Positions 11,232 to 21,313 of a DNA stretch of 64,000 nucleotides are shown here, one piece after another. The notes under the pieces are model-generated. The model did not search any database. It was not told the DNA's origin and saw only the letters and a program-made list of their open reading frames with translations. Source of the DNA: Hydra vulgaris (taxonomy: Eukaryota > Cnidaria > Hydrozoa > Anthoathecata > Hydridae); the NCBI RefSeq assembly GCF_038396675.1, contig NC_088934.1, positions 46,342,001 to 46,406,000 of the forward strand, given 5' to 3'. A program made the translations under genes and the position numbers. Positions within the stretch are counted from its first letter, which is position 1; every line of letters begins with the position of its first letter.

Positions 11232-11255
11232 AATACTTCATAAGTATGAAGTATT
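11232..11255. promoter_or_regulatory. Palindrome at the end of the ribbon-helix-helix-like gene
   Basis: AATACTTCATA-AG-TATGAAGTATT, 11-bp perfect arms. It overlaps the stop codon of the small partition-type gene. A related AATAC half repeat lies just to its left. It may be a terminator stem, or a binding site (operator or centromere-like parS) for the adjacent gene product. Confidence 0.35.
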
Positions 11256-11509
11256 ATAGATTCAAAGTTTCTTTGATACAGTTTCTTATGATAGCACTTA
11301 CAGAACGTAAATCATTTTTATTTCTTTTGTTAACTTTAGCCATATCCTCTAATTGAAAAAGTACTGATGTAGATAAAGTAATAGTGGTACGTTCAATAGT
11401 GTTTTCACTAAAAGTTTTACCATATGGTCGATCTGCAAGTTCATTTGCTAAGCTTTCTATTGCTTGCGAACGACTACCTATTGAAATACGTTTTTTTTTT
11501 TATTGCCAT
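11254..11509 (-). pseudogene. Small partition-type gene next to parA (ribbon-helix-helix-like)
   Basis: ATG 11509 lies 2 bp after the parA stop codon. The start MAIKKK is followed by a run of ten A; deleting one restores a frame reading RISIGSRSQAIESLANELADRP, then ERTTITLSTSVLFQLEDMAKVNKRN and a C-terminal helix ending ETLNL with TAA at 11254-11256. The TTITLSTSVLFQLEDMA segment resembles a ribbon followed by a helix, as in small DNA-binding partners of ParA. About 83 residues. The frameshift is in a homopolymer, so an assembly error is possible. The partner role comes from gene order. Confidence 0.55.
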
Positions 11510-11511
11510 TT

Positions 11512-11907
11512 CTAAAATACCTCTTTTATTAACTCTTGTATCTCTTTATTAGCTAATAAATTAGTTGATTCTACTACCGATTTTCCCAAAGGTATTACAT
11601 CTCTATATATCTTTCTATAATAACAGCATGAGTTTAGTAATTTTAATGAAGGAAAATTTAATAAATACCCTTCAAATTCTTTACGTTCATTTATTTTAAC
11701 TACAGGATTAGTGTTTGCCATTGTATGTAATATATATTCATTTAAACTTGGGTTGAAGTCTCTAATTTTAGTTATTTAAGTATGTAATTCTTGTATAGTA
11801 TCTAAATCAAGTTGACTAGCTTGATGTGGTGCGATTAATACATCAGTCACGCTTAAACTTGTTATTATTTCTCTGCTATTGCGTCCTGCTACACCTACTA
11901 TTACATA
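11512..11907 (-). pseudogene. parA: ParA-type partition ATPase, C-terminal two thirds
   Basis: Reading left from 11907 the frame gives VYVIVGVAGRNSREI, then SLSVTDVLIAPHQASQLDLDTI, matching the Walker-B/'D-x-x-G-R-D' segment and following strand of ParA/MinD-type ATPases. An in-frame TAA at 11776-11778 interrupts it. The same frame then continues with IRDFNPSL, TMANTNPVVKINERKEFEGYL, YYRKIYRDVIPLGKSVVE and EIQELIKEVF, the standard C-terminal half of plasmid ParA. The N-terminal part with the Walker A motif is missing, cut by the CACTA-like end at 11908. ParA uses ATP to move plasmid copies apart together with a DNA-binding partner, here the next gene. The match covers more than 120 residues and is the strongest evidence for bacterial origin. 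Confidence 0.8.
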
Positions 11908-12090
11908 CACTGTTAAAAATTTCCGTTAAAAAACGGAAAAATATTCGGATATTTCCACGGAAAGTATCCGTATACCCATGTATGGATGTATGGATGTATT
12001 GTGTGCGGAAATTTTCCGTATTTGCGGCTCACTTTTCAAACACGAAATTTTCCGTTGTATTAACTGCAGTTAAATGTAACATGTTCAACC
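11908..12090 (+). mobile_element. Left end of CACTA-like (EnSpm) transposon with subterminal repeats
   Basis: The sequence begins CACTGTTAAAAATTTCCG, a CACTx terminus. The next 170 bp hold repeated TTTCCG and CGGAAA units in both directions (for example 11921-11939, 11957-11985, 12003-12020, 12046-12057). Subterminal repeats of a short motif are typical of CACTA elements. The transposase-like gene starting at 12608 on the same strand fits. The matching right end was not found, so the element may be broken. Confidence 0.5.
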
Positions 12091-12182
12091 GCCATTAGTG
12101 ATGATTTTTAAAAGTTATTTTAGAGTATACATTTAGCTCAGAAATTTACCGAAAACTTTATAATGCTTTTATCAAAAGTTAG

Positions 12183-12560
12183 ATTTAACTATGTATATGA
12201 TATTTGAAATATCCTTATTTTATATAATATAATATAGTAAAAATAGCATTTTTTTACTATATTTAGTATAGTCTTTTTATATTTTATATTTATATAGACT
12301 ATATTTAATATATTCTTTTTATGACTTTTTATATAATATAATATAGTAAAAATAGCATTTTGTTACAATATTATGTTATACAAAAATTGTAAAATGTAAT
12401 ATAATATTACATTATACAATCTTTGTATAATATAATATAGTAACAAAATATTATTTTTACTATATTATATTATATAAACAGGCAAATCTAGGCAACTAAG
12501 TAATAACTAATATATATATATATATATATACATAAATATATATATATATTTATATTTTTA
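12183..12560. repeat. AT-only inverted and direct repeats
   Basis: ATATAATATAATATAGTAAA recurs at about 12220 and 12335. The block at about 12331-12366 is repeated in inverted form at about 12440-12476, making a fold-back of about 145 bp. A (TA)n tract follows at 12509-12550. Confidence 0.6.
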
Positions 12561-12607
12561 TATACATGTATATATAAGTTATCTATTTATAGAATTTATA
12601 GATTATC

Positions 12608-15223
12608 ATGCTTCTTTGCAGTTTTTGTGAGTTTGTAACTTCTTCCTTGACAAATTATGTCCAACACAACACATTACACAGTTGTGCATATGGCATTCCA
12701 TGTGGAGTTGAAGGATGCAAATGGAAGTTCAGAACTTTGAGAGGCTTTATGACTCATATGTATAGATTTCATGATCAAACCAATAACGGAAAACCGCTTA
12801 GTAAATTTGAAAACATTGAAATGACAGGAGTGTGTTCTGTTTTAACTTGCAAAATTGAACTTCCTTTCCACAAATTATTAGCACATTTGAAATCACATGC
12901 TAAAAACAGAGTTTTAGTAACTTGTCCATATGAAGGATGTAAGCAACAGTATAAAGTTAGGTCTTTCTTCACAGCACATTTATCAAGGTATCATCGGATT
13001 GATAGGCAACTGGGTTATTTTAATCAAATAATTCCAGCTTTAGAAATTATATCCAATCCAAATGATCATCCATTTATAAATGAAAACATTGATAGAATTG
13101 AATTTCATACTAATGATGTGATTCACAACATAGCTTTGTTTTTCGTAAAATTGCAGTGTCAGTATCACTATATTTCAACAACAGTTCAGTATTTTGCAGA
13201 AGTAATTTTTAGTTTAAATACAATAAACCAACATCAAACTGAATACATATTAATGAAGGACTTGTCAAATAGTATCCCTGATAAAGAATTACATGATGTT
13301 ATGCACCAAATGAGAAATAGAGATGCTATTGCAATTGGGTTATCAAAAGAAAAGGGTTTGTTAAGATCAGCTTATATAAGAAAAGAATACTTTAAAAAAA
13401 TTTGGATTTTGTTGAGCCATTAAAGATTTCTTAAGGAAGAAATGAACATGGTTTGGAATGTCACGCATATTATATTCCAATAAAAGAAACTTTACAAAAG
13501 TTATGTACCAATTCTGAGTTTATTTCTTTAATCAAGCAACAGCCACGTGCAACCTTAGATATGTATTCAGATTATTTTCATGGTGAAGCATTTTGTAACA
13601 ATCCATTTTTTCAGAAGTATCCTAATTCTTTACATCTGTTTTTATATCAAGATACTTTTGAATTAGTCAATCCCCTGGGCTCAGCAAGAATTAGGCATCA
13701 GATTTCAGCAACTTATATGGTTGTTGGAAATTTGCCATCTCACTTAAGAACATCCCTTAATAATATTTATCTTGTGCAGTTATGTCGTGATAAGGATTTA
13801 AAATCCTTCTCTCAAGCCACTATTTTTAAGGAATTGCTAAGAGACCTGAAAAGTATGGAAGTTGATGGAATTCAAAGTGGTAATGATCAGTGGAAAGCTG
13901 GTGTTGTTGCTATTCTGGGTGATAATTTGGGTAGCCATTTTTTAGGTGGATACTCTCTTGGGTTTAGTTCAAAGAAAGGCCATATTTGTAGGTTTTGTCT
14001 TATAAAAGGAAATGAGCTTCAAGTTTTACCATATAAAGTTGAAATCCGCTCAGTTGAACATCATAAAAATTGTCTTTTAACTTTAAAAGCAAATCCTCAA
14101 GATCGTTTTTGTTTTGGTATTGCAAGAGACTCCATATTTAATCAGTTAGAGTCTTATAACACTTGCGCTCCAGGTTTACCACTTTGTTTAGCTCATGATT
14201 TGTTTGAAGGTGTTATTCAGTATGATTTAGCTATAGCAATTAGAAAACTAGTTAATGATGGATGCTTCACCTATCAACATATAAATGGTGCTATCAGAAC
14301 GTTTTCTTTCAAAGGTGATGACAAGGGAGATCGCCCAGCACTATTATCACCTAAAAGTGAGAGATTAAAAGGACATGCAGTTCAAAATTGGATTTTTTTA
14401 CGTTTTCTTCCTCTATTATTAATAGGTCGGATTTGCAATTATGAACACAATGTGTGGCAGCTTATACTTTTGCTACATGAAATAACAGAACTTATTTGTG
14501 CAAGTAATATTTCTATAGTACAAGTATTACATTTGCAGCATTTAATAAATGAGTACCTGGAACAAAGAAAAAAAATATTTCCAGATGTCCCTCTTCGTCT
14601 AAAACACCATTACATGTATCATTACCCTTTTTTAATTTTAAAATGTGGCCCTCAAGTAAGACTATGGACTCTAAGATTGGAGAGTAAACACATGTTTTTT
14701 AAAAGATCTGCCAGAAGCGCACAAAATTTTATTAATGTCATTAAGCATTTAGCTGAGTCTCATCAACTGTTTCAGTCATATGTTTTAAGAGGAAATTCAT
14801 TTTCTAATGATATTGACGGAGGATCTAATGCTTTTTATTTTGACGAATCTATGTTCACAGTTGAAATAGCAGAAGCAATTGCTAATATTCTACATTCAAA
14901 AAAAAGTTTGTTCATTAAAGCTTACATATTAAGGGACCACCTATAAAAGAGACCAATTTGTAATAATATGTCGAAATGATTCAGTGTTTATTGTTTGAAA
15001 AATTATTGTAGCAGTTTTTTCTGAATTGAAATCTTTCCTTGTGTTAAAAAAGTATCACTCTGAATGGTTATCTAATTTTGGTTTTTTATCATTGGGAAGT
15101 GACTTTGCAAGCAGACCTATTTCTATACCAATCAACAATTTAGCAGATTATTGTCCTTTATGGGGTTATAGGATTGGTAGTAATGTTTATTTAATTTTAA
15201 AGCATGCTATATTAGATGCCTGA
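12608..15223 (+). pseudogene. CACTA-like transposase gene: C2H2 fingers plus tnp2-like core
   Basis: Three segments form one gene. 12608-13396: C2H2-like pairs CSFC...H...H, CGVEGCKWKF...H...H and CPYEGCKQQY...H...H in the first 135 residues. After a frameshift in an A run near 13396 and an in-frame TAA near 13433, the frame continues to 14946 with FGDNLGSH-type sequence (GDNLGSHFLGGYSLGF), CRFCLIKG, LPLCLAHDLFEGVIQYDL and KHHYMYHYP, which resemble the tnp2/DUF4218-type region of CACTA transposases found in animal genomes. A last part (15026-15223) is joined through another frameshift and a TGA near 14996. The gene was a transposase that cuts at element ends; it is now dead. Family assignment is by motif and by the CACTG end upstream. 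Confidence 0.6.
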
Positions 15224-15965
15224 GAAACATTTAATTCAACTTAGATCGTTAATGAAATTTGTTTTATTAAAATTTTTTATAAATGTTTTATTATTTGTAC
15301 ACATTTTTATATGATAATTATAATATTTATATATTAACAATAAATATTAAATAAATCATATTTCATTTACTATCTAAGTTGAAATAAATTTATAAAATGG
15401 TATTAATATATTATTTAATTTTAATTAGAGATGTTAATGTAAAAAAGTAGTTGTTTTTTTATGTTTATGATTGTTTTGGTATATTTATTGAGAGCATTCT
15501 TTAAATAGAAATTGTATTTTTTTTTTTTTTTTGTAAATTTAAAAATGTAAAGACTTCATTGTCATAAAAGTTAAAATATCTTCATTATCTTTCAGCTTTT
15601 GTTATTCAGCTATAAATAGTATTTTAATTGTATTTGCTGAAATATAAAAAATTTTATAATTTATTTTATAAGCAGAAAATCTCAGAAGTACTAATAGTTT
15701 TGACTTTTAAAATGTATTGCTTGTACTTTGTTTTTGCTTGATGTATTAAAAATATTTCAATTGTTTTTATTTTTCATTTTTAGTTGATTGTTTACAATTA
15801 AGTTGGCACTTTTCAAGTCATTTGAATGAATTTTTAGAACTTTAAATTCTATAAAAACTTAACAAAACAGATACCATTGCATTGTCTAAATTATACTCAA
15901 GTAATTTCTATACAAAATATTTTTCTTATCTATTATAACTTTAAATATTAAATATAGATAAAAAG
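15224..15965. other. AT-rich spacer, no gene seen
   Basis: No ORF or repeat with support. It probably belongs to the same transposon as its two flanking genes. Confidence 0.35.
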
Positions 15966-16360
15966 TAGGGCCCTGCAAATTGTCATTTTTTGTTTTGAGC
16001 TTCGAATTGAAGCAGGTTTTGATATGCGAATCAAATCACGAATCGAATCAATAATATAAAGAAACCAAATTTAAGCATTTTTTCCCCAAAAAGATGAAAA
16101 AAATTTTTGAACAAATTATTTTTGCCCATAATAATTTATCAGCGTTATTTTAAAAGCGGTATTAGAACAATTTTCGATTACTCTTACTCCGTCCGGGATA
16201 AAAAAAGCATTTCAAATAAATTTAGCGTTGGAAATCTAAAAGTACGACGACACTCAAAAAGTAAAATTTGATTCAAAAAAACTCAAACCATTTTTTTCGA
16301 ATTGAATCTCGAATCAAAGCGACACTTGATTCACGAATTGAAGCGATTCGGAGGACCCTA
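15966..16360. mobile_element. hAT-type MITE with 8-bp target duplication
   Basis: The ends are TAGGGCCCT on the left and, read inward from the right, TAGGGTCCTC, followed by matching blocks around GAATCGAA/TTCGATTC. The element is flanked by ATAAAAAG on both sides (15958-15965 and 16361-16368), a perfect 8-bp duplication, the hAT hallmark. It is 395 bp long and has no coding capacity. It sits between the two genes of the CACTA-like element, so it came later. Confidence 0.8.
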
Positions 16361-16517
16361 ATAAAAAGTTTGTTATCATATTGGTATAAATATTTAAAAA
16401 AATATTTGTAAGGTTATAAACATTTTTAGAAAATATACAAAAAAAGTGTACTTTAACTATACTTTTACGAATAATACTTGTAAAACCTACATCAAGTGGA
16501 CAGTAATTAACTTGCAT

Positions 16518-16541
16518 ATATGTGTGTGTGTGTGTATATAT

Positions 16542-16593
<52 letters not shown>
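16518..16593. repeat. (TG)n/(TA)n microsatellite
   Basis: Short TG run at about 16519-16533 followed by (AT)n to 16593. The minus ORF at 16314-16601 is an artefact of this tract. Confidence 0.85.
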
Positions 16594-16596
<3 letters not shown>

Positions 16597-16650
16597 AACA
16601 CATAAAATTACCATCATGAATTAATTACTTTTAATCTTTTTTTAGAAAAA

Positions 16651-19157
16651 ATGGATATCCTTTTAAGAGAAAAAATAACTAATGTCTTTCCAACAATGCA
16701 GGGTCTTGAAGCTGGTAAGATTGTGAATGATTTGTTGCTTTTGGGGCTTGAGACAGATAACGATTTGAAATATCTTAAAGAAGAAGACCTAACTGCATTA
16801 ATGCCTCCGATAAAGGCTAGGCGTTTTTTGTCTGCGTGTCAACCTGTCTCTGTTTCTGAACTGTCATCAGTTACTCCATCTTTTTAGATTTCATCAGTTA
16901 CCCCACCATATGCAGAACCTTCGACTTTATCTTCATCAGGATCTTCAAATTGGGCACAAACATATATTGTAAAATGGGATACTTTTCCTGCTGAGTTTTT
17001 AGGTGATATCAACAGTAAGCGAAAGCCCTCCGAATCAAATATAAGAAAAATGGTTGGTACATTAATGAGTGATGTTTTCCATTATGATTAAAAGCCTAAT
17101 CGAAATGGTTTACAGGTTATAGCTCAAAAAGTTGTTGCAAGGTTTGCTATTCTTTTTATACTATATTAAAAATATATTGAATAATATAGCATTAACAGTT
17201 AGATTGTTGTTGAATTGAAAAAAAGTTTATACACAGCTAATAATATTCAAATATGATATAAAGCTTGCATAAGTTATAAGTTTTTATAGATCTTGGAAAC
17301 TATAGCATTTTCTGACATAATATGAACTTTCATGTTATAGATATCTGGATGCATTTATGGACGAAATAAACGGCAAAGTAGTCAGTAGTGGAGTTGAAAC
17401 ATTAATGTATAGAATGGAATCAAGGAAAGAAAATGCTAATCGGAAAGTTCCCTTGTTATCAAATCAATCTAAGAAAATGAAACTAAATATACACAATATA
17501 CATAATTGGGACCCAAATTTTTCCAGTCAATCTGTGGACTTACCAAATGCCAAGGTAGACCAATTTTAAATTCAACACAATTTCAACACAATAAAAATTT
17601 AGTTTCTCTAAAAACTTAATTATTTATTTTCAACTTAAATATTTTTATCTTAAATATCCATTTTAAAATAGATATAAACATCTTTATTATCTTTATTTTT
17701 AAAATAACTTTTTTTTAAATTTATTTATTTTTATATTTGTATTATTTGTTTCAACATCTTTAATATTTAATTTTATATTTATTTATTAAAAATATGTATA
17801 TGGTAATTAATTTAATATTCGCATGTATTTCTTTAGGAACAGCTACAACAATTGTTCAGAAATTTGCCTTGGCCCAAAGATGACGTTGATAAACTTATGG
17901 CAGACACATATTCTTTGCAATGCCATACAATAAATGATGTAATTCCATTTTCTGAAGTATTGTTCCAATGGCCATTTTTATCACAATTGGAATATCTTAT
18001 GGATCATTTTTCAAATCTGATGAGTTTTTCATTAATGGACAAGTTAACAAATGCAGTAACCTGCAAATCAAATCTTATTTTCTTATACTTTGAAGTCACG
18101 ACTAAAAAAAATGCAGTAAAGAAAGTTTTACTTGATGCAAAAAGTACAAGTATAGACTATGGAGGCATTCAACAAGCAATTTGTTGGGCATGCCTACTTA
18201 TAGCTCATTTTGGGGATAAATCTGAACATATGATTTTATCAGTAAATGTAAGTTTTTCATTTGAAAAATGTTTGTTTACAATAATTATGAAGTTTGAATA
18301 CCTAATTCTTTATCAGATTTTAGCCACAATACCAGAGATGGAAGATTTTTGCCCTACTTCTCATCCAATAATTTTAGTAAAAGGTAAATTTTTTTAGCTT
18401 TATTTATATTTTAGTCTGGTAAATTTTTTTTAGTAAAGGTAAACTTCCTGTAATTATTATCCAAACCTACACTTGTATGGTTTGGATAATAATTACATTT
18501 ACTTAGAGAGGATCAAAAGAGTTAAAGGAAATATATAATACCTGATGTTCTTTCTGGCCTGTTTGCAGATCAGGGCTAAGTATTTTTATTATGATGTTAG
18601 TACTAGGAAAATCAGAGGCTTATAAGCTCCTTCTATACTTACCACAGTTAAACTGGGTCATATCTTACCAATAGCAGGGCCATTTTTTCTGACTGATATT
18701 ATTAAACATTTAACATACAACAAAAATATATTTTATTGTTTTGTTAACAGGCACTTGGTTCGAATCAAAACATTTTTATGTATTAATTGAAAAAAAACTT
18801 TCGTATACATTCACTGATCCTTTATCAGCTGTTGGTGTATTATTTGCAATGCACTATGTGATGAACATGCAATACGATCAGAATGTCTTTGCAACATTGG
18901 ATTTTATACAAAGGTAAAATTATTAATTTTCCAGTTAAGACATCATTCTAGTTTTTATTTTTGATCAAAAAACAAGAAGCAATGTTAGAAATATATAAGA
19001 ACTTTTATATTTTTGCACATATGAATTTGTGTAACCAATATTAAACCTTGTATAATATATTTTACTTGTTAGGTATATGGTGGACTATAATCCTGAAAAT
19101 GTAAAAAAAACACTAAAGGAAAGAAAGCTGGAACAGTTGTTTGCCCACGAGTTATAA
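16651..19157 (+). pseudogene. SAM-domain gene with six exons (SAMD3-like), two in-frame stops
   Basis: Exons, each with GT/AG borders and consistent phase: 16651-17141, 17341-17554, 17837-18247, 18317-18383, 18751-18913, 19073-19157 (TAA 19155-19157). Residues 1-65 form a sterile alpha motif (LGLETDNDL, LKEEDLTAL, ARRFLSAC). The rest (NLPWPKDDVDKLMADTYSL..., FPISE-type blocks, LSAVGVLFAMHYV) resembles the large group of 'SAM domain-containing protein 3-like' genes seen in fish and cnidarians. Two stops lie in exon 1 (16885-16887 TAG, 17089-17091 TAA); splicing is otherwise intact. It follows the tnp2-like gene on the same strand and may be the second gene of that transposon. Its function is unknown; the SAM domain suggests protein-protein contact. 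Confidence 0.7.
18450..18496. repeat. Perfect 18-bp hairpin in an intron
   Basis: GTAATTATTATCCAAACC at 18450-18467 and its exact complement at 18479-18496, 11-nt loop. It lies in intron 4 of the SAM gene and is one of several similar palindromes in the window. Confidence 0.85.
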
Positions 19158-19206
19158 CTCGATATCGAGAATTATATAGTTATAACTCAAATTCTGTTTA
19201 ACTAAA

Positions 19207-19207
<1 letters not shown>

Positions 19208-19289
<82 letters not shown>
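19208..19289. repeat. (AT)n microsatellite
   Basis: About 80 bp of pure AT directly after the last exon of the SAM gene. It creates a false YIYIYI extension of the minus-strand ORF. Confidence 0.95.
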
Positions 19290-19293
<4 letters not shown>

Positions 19294-19304
19294 TTTTTTA
19301 TAAA

Positions 19305-19778
19305 AATGCACTTTTGGTACCTAAATTTTGTTTTAGTTTTTAAATGATTAACAATTTGTGAAACTACGCCATTTGCAACATCATCATGCCTTAACATTAA
19401 ATTGGGTATAATACGCTCTACTTTAGCATGCTGATCAAACATTGACTGTAGGAAACCATCTAACTTTTCGATTTTTAAACGTGCTATTTTTAGTAGTATT
19501 GGATCTTTTATATTCCTTTCTTCTATTTTTAAATCGCCATATATATCTGATACTTGTTTTGGATTTATATATCGATCAATAACAACTGAAGGAGAATTCA
19601 AAATAGCATAATCAATATCATTGCCAGCTAATAAATGGTTAACAAATTCTTTCACTTGATCAACTGATAGAGTTTTTCCTTTTTTACACAAAAAAATAAC
19701 ATTCTTATCAGCAGGTATGACTTTGAAATTTGGAGCTATTTTCATTTTTCCATGGCAATTAAAAAGCATCGCTTTCAT
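19305..19778 (-). pseudogene. Unassigned ORF with CHG...VFLCKKG motif (possible Stv-like domain)
   Basis: The minus ORF from ATG 19778 encodes about 150 meaningful residues: LFNCHGKM...FKVIPADKNVIFLCKKGKTL near the N-terminus, then VVIDRYINPKQVSDIYGDL and a charged helical part ending NHLKTKTKF. After that the frame enters the (AT)n tract. The early block resembles the putative adhesin Stv domain (HG, F-x-VP, V-x-F, G-K-x-L spacing), but this is weak. The distal 85 residues occur again at 19942-20153, so the locus was partly duplicated. No introns are seen. Its function is not known. Confidence 0.35.
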
Positions 19779-19925
19779 TCTGACAAAATCTCATTCAATT
19801 TCTCATTTATTTAATTCAAAATAGCATAAACTTTTCTATCTTATTCCCTTTTTTAAGTTTATATTTTTTCTATGCACATACCAAATTTCAAGAATTTATT
19901 TTAACTAGCAGATACCCTATTTTTA

Positions 19926-20153
19926 CCCGCACTTTTGGTACCTAAATTTTGTTTTTAGTTTTTAAATGATTAATAATATGTGAAACTACGCCATTTGCAA
20001 CATCATCATGCCTTAACGTTAAATTGGGTATAATACGCTCTACTTTAGCGTGCTGATCAAACATTGACTGTAGGAAACCATCTAACTTTTCGATTTTTAA
20101 ACGTGCTATTTTTAGTAGTATTGGATCTTTTATATTCCTTTCTTCTATTTGCA
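19926..20153 (-). pseudogene. Partial second copy of the 19305-19778 gene
   Basis: It encodes IEERNIKDPILLKIARLKIE and the following 55 residues nearly identically to the first copy, with a few substitutions (PNLTLRH for PNLMLRH, SHIINH for SQIVNH). The N-terminal CHG part is missing. DNA identity is very high, so the duplication is recent. Confidence 0.7.
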
Positions 20154-20244
20154 ATATTATATAATATTGCAAAATATGTATTGTAAGTTATTGTAAAATA
20201 CATTATAATGTATGTTATCAAACATGATGTTAATTTAGTTTCTA

Positions 20245-20312
20245 TTACATACATACACACAAACACACACACATAGACACACACACACACACTTACACAC
20301 ATATATATATAT
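20245..20312. repeat. (CA)n/(TA)n microsatellite
   Basis: Interrupted CA repeats followed by TATATA. The minus ORF at 20057-20302 runs through it and is not a gene. Confidence 0.9.
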
Positions 20313-20903
20313 AGGTATGTCGAATCCCGCGTTTTACGGAACCGATTTTTGTGCTAAAATACTGTTCCACGTTTTTAGAACTTCGCGTTTAGGCAGTATG
20401 GTAGGGTGGTGTTTTGTAGCATGTTTTTTTAGAATTTTATATTAACTTAGAAGTTTTTTTAAAAGTAGAATAGTTGAACTTTTTTAAAGAGTATTTTTTT
20501 TATTATATTGACGAAAGTTAAAGTGTTATTTATTGATATCAAAAAGTGTGTTGCACTTCTTGTGCTTAGTAAATGTTGAAGATATTTATCTTTTTTTTCT
20601 ATCCCATTCTTTTTTTTAAGTTTATATGTTTTCTATGCACATATCAAATTTCAAGAATTTAATTTAACTAGCAGATACCCTATTTTTACCCGCACTTTTG
20701 GTACCTAAATTTTGTTTTTCCGACTTCTGTTTGGGGGAGAAAGGAGGGGGAGGTACTAAAGGATATTAAATATTCGTTTTTATAATCCAAGAACAATTAC
20801 TATTAAAAAGTTTTTCTATGCAATGATTTTGTGTTATAAGTTCTAATATTACATTTATGAAGTATCATTGTAAAAATAACATTATATATAAAATAAATAA
20901 TAG

Positions 20904-21313
20904 ATGTTTTTTGCTCAGTCCAATCATATTATTACATTTTTAAAAAGCTTTATAACATATAATAATGTAATATATTGCTTTTTTATGTGTTTAGAATATA
21001 TTATATATTAGTAATCTACTAATATATGATATATTTTAAATACATAAAAAAGCAATATACAGCGCCGTGCTGTAACTTTTGGGGGCCCTGTGCAGAAACT
21101 AAAAAAAAAAATTTTTTCTTTTAATTCGTAGTAATTTATGGTATTGGAGAAGTTTTTCTAATTTATTTATTATGGGGCCCAGTGCGATTGCACTTGTTGC
21201 ACTTGCGATAGTACGGCGCTGGCAATATATTATATTATTATATGTTATAAAGCTTTTTAAAAATGTAATAATATTATTATATAACTAATACTATGATTGG
21301 ACTGAGCAAAAAC
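20904..21313. mobile_element. Fold-back MITE carrying a nested MITE
   Basis: TTTTGCTCAGTCCAATCATA near 20909 is matched in inverted form near 21292-21311 (TATGATTGGACTGAGCAAAA). Inside, TAAAAAGCTTTATAACATAT (about 20940) pairs with ATATGTTATAAAGCTTTTTA (about 21240). Within these arms lies the separate element 21060-21221. Confidence 0.65.
21060..21221. mobile_element. 162-bp hAT-type MITE with 8-bp target duplication
   Basis: The ends are CAGCGCCGTGCTGT and, from the right, CCAGCGCCGTACTATC. They are flanked by GCAATATA on both sides (21052-21059, 21222-21229). CAGxGxxG-like ends and an 8-bp duplication fit hAT. The interior shows GGGGCCC blocks, unusually GC-rich for this window. Confidence 0.75.

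Larger units (their letters stand above)
8995..11907 (-). mobile_element. Bacterial plasmid-type gene block inserted in eukaryotic DNA
   Basis: Four minus-strand gene remnants lie in a row in operon-like spacing: parA, a small gene starting 2 bp after it, an HTH gene and a replication-protein-like gene. They have no introns and look prokaryotic, unlike everything around them. On the left the block begins about 25 bp after the RAG1-N-like stop codon. On the right it is cut inside parA by a CACTA-like transposon end at 11908. All four genes carry stops or frameshifts, so this is decayed transferred DNA, not a live plasmid. AT-rich composition fits an intracellular bacterium such as a Rickettsiales member, but the donor cannot be named from the sequence. 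Confidence 0.7.
19862..20719. repeat. Direct repeat of about 90 bp flanking a duplicated segment
   Basis: A block containing TTTCAAGAATTTA, ACTAGCAGATACCCTATTTT and GCACTTTTGGTACCTAAATT occurs at 19862-19952 and 20624-20719. The last part also occurs at 19305-19335, where it starts the first gene copy. It marks the joints of a local tandem duplication. Confidence 0.75.

Noticed and set aside
16314-20302. ORFs rich in YIYIYI or CVCV
   Set aside because: They are translations of TA and CA microsatellites.
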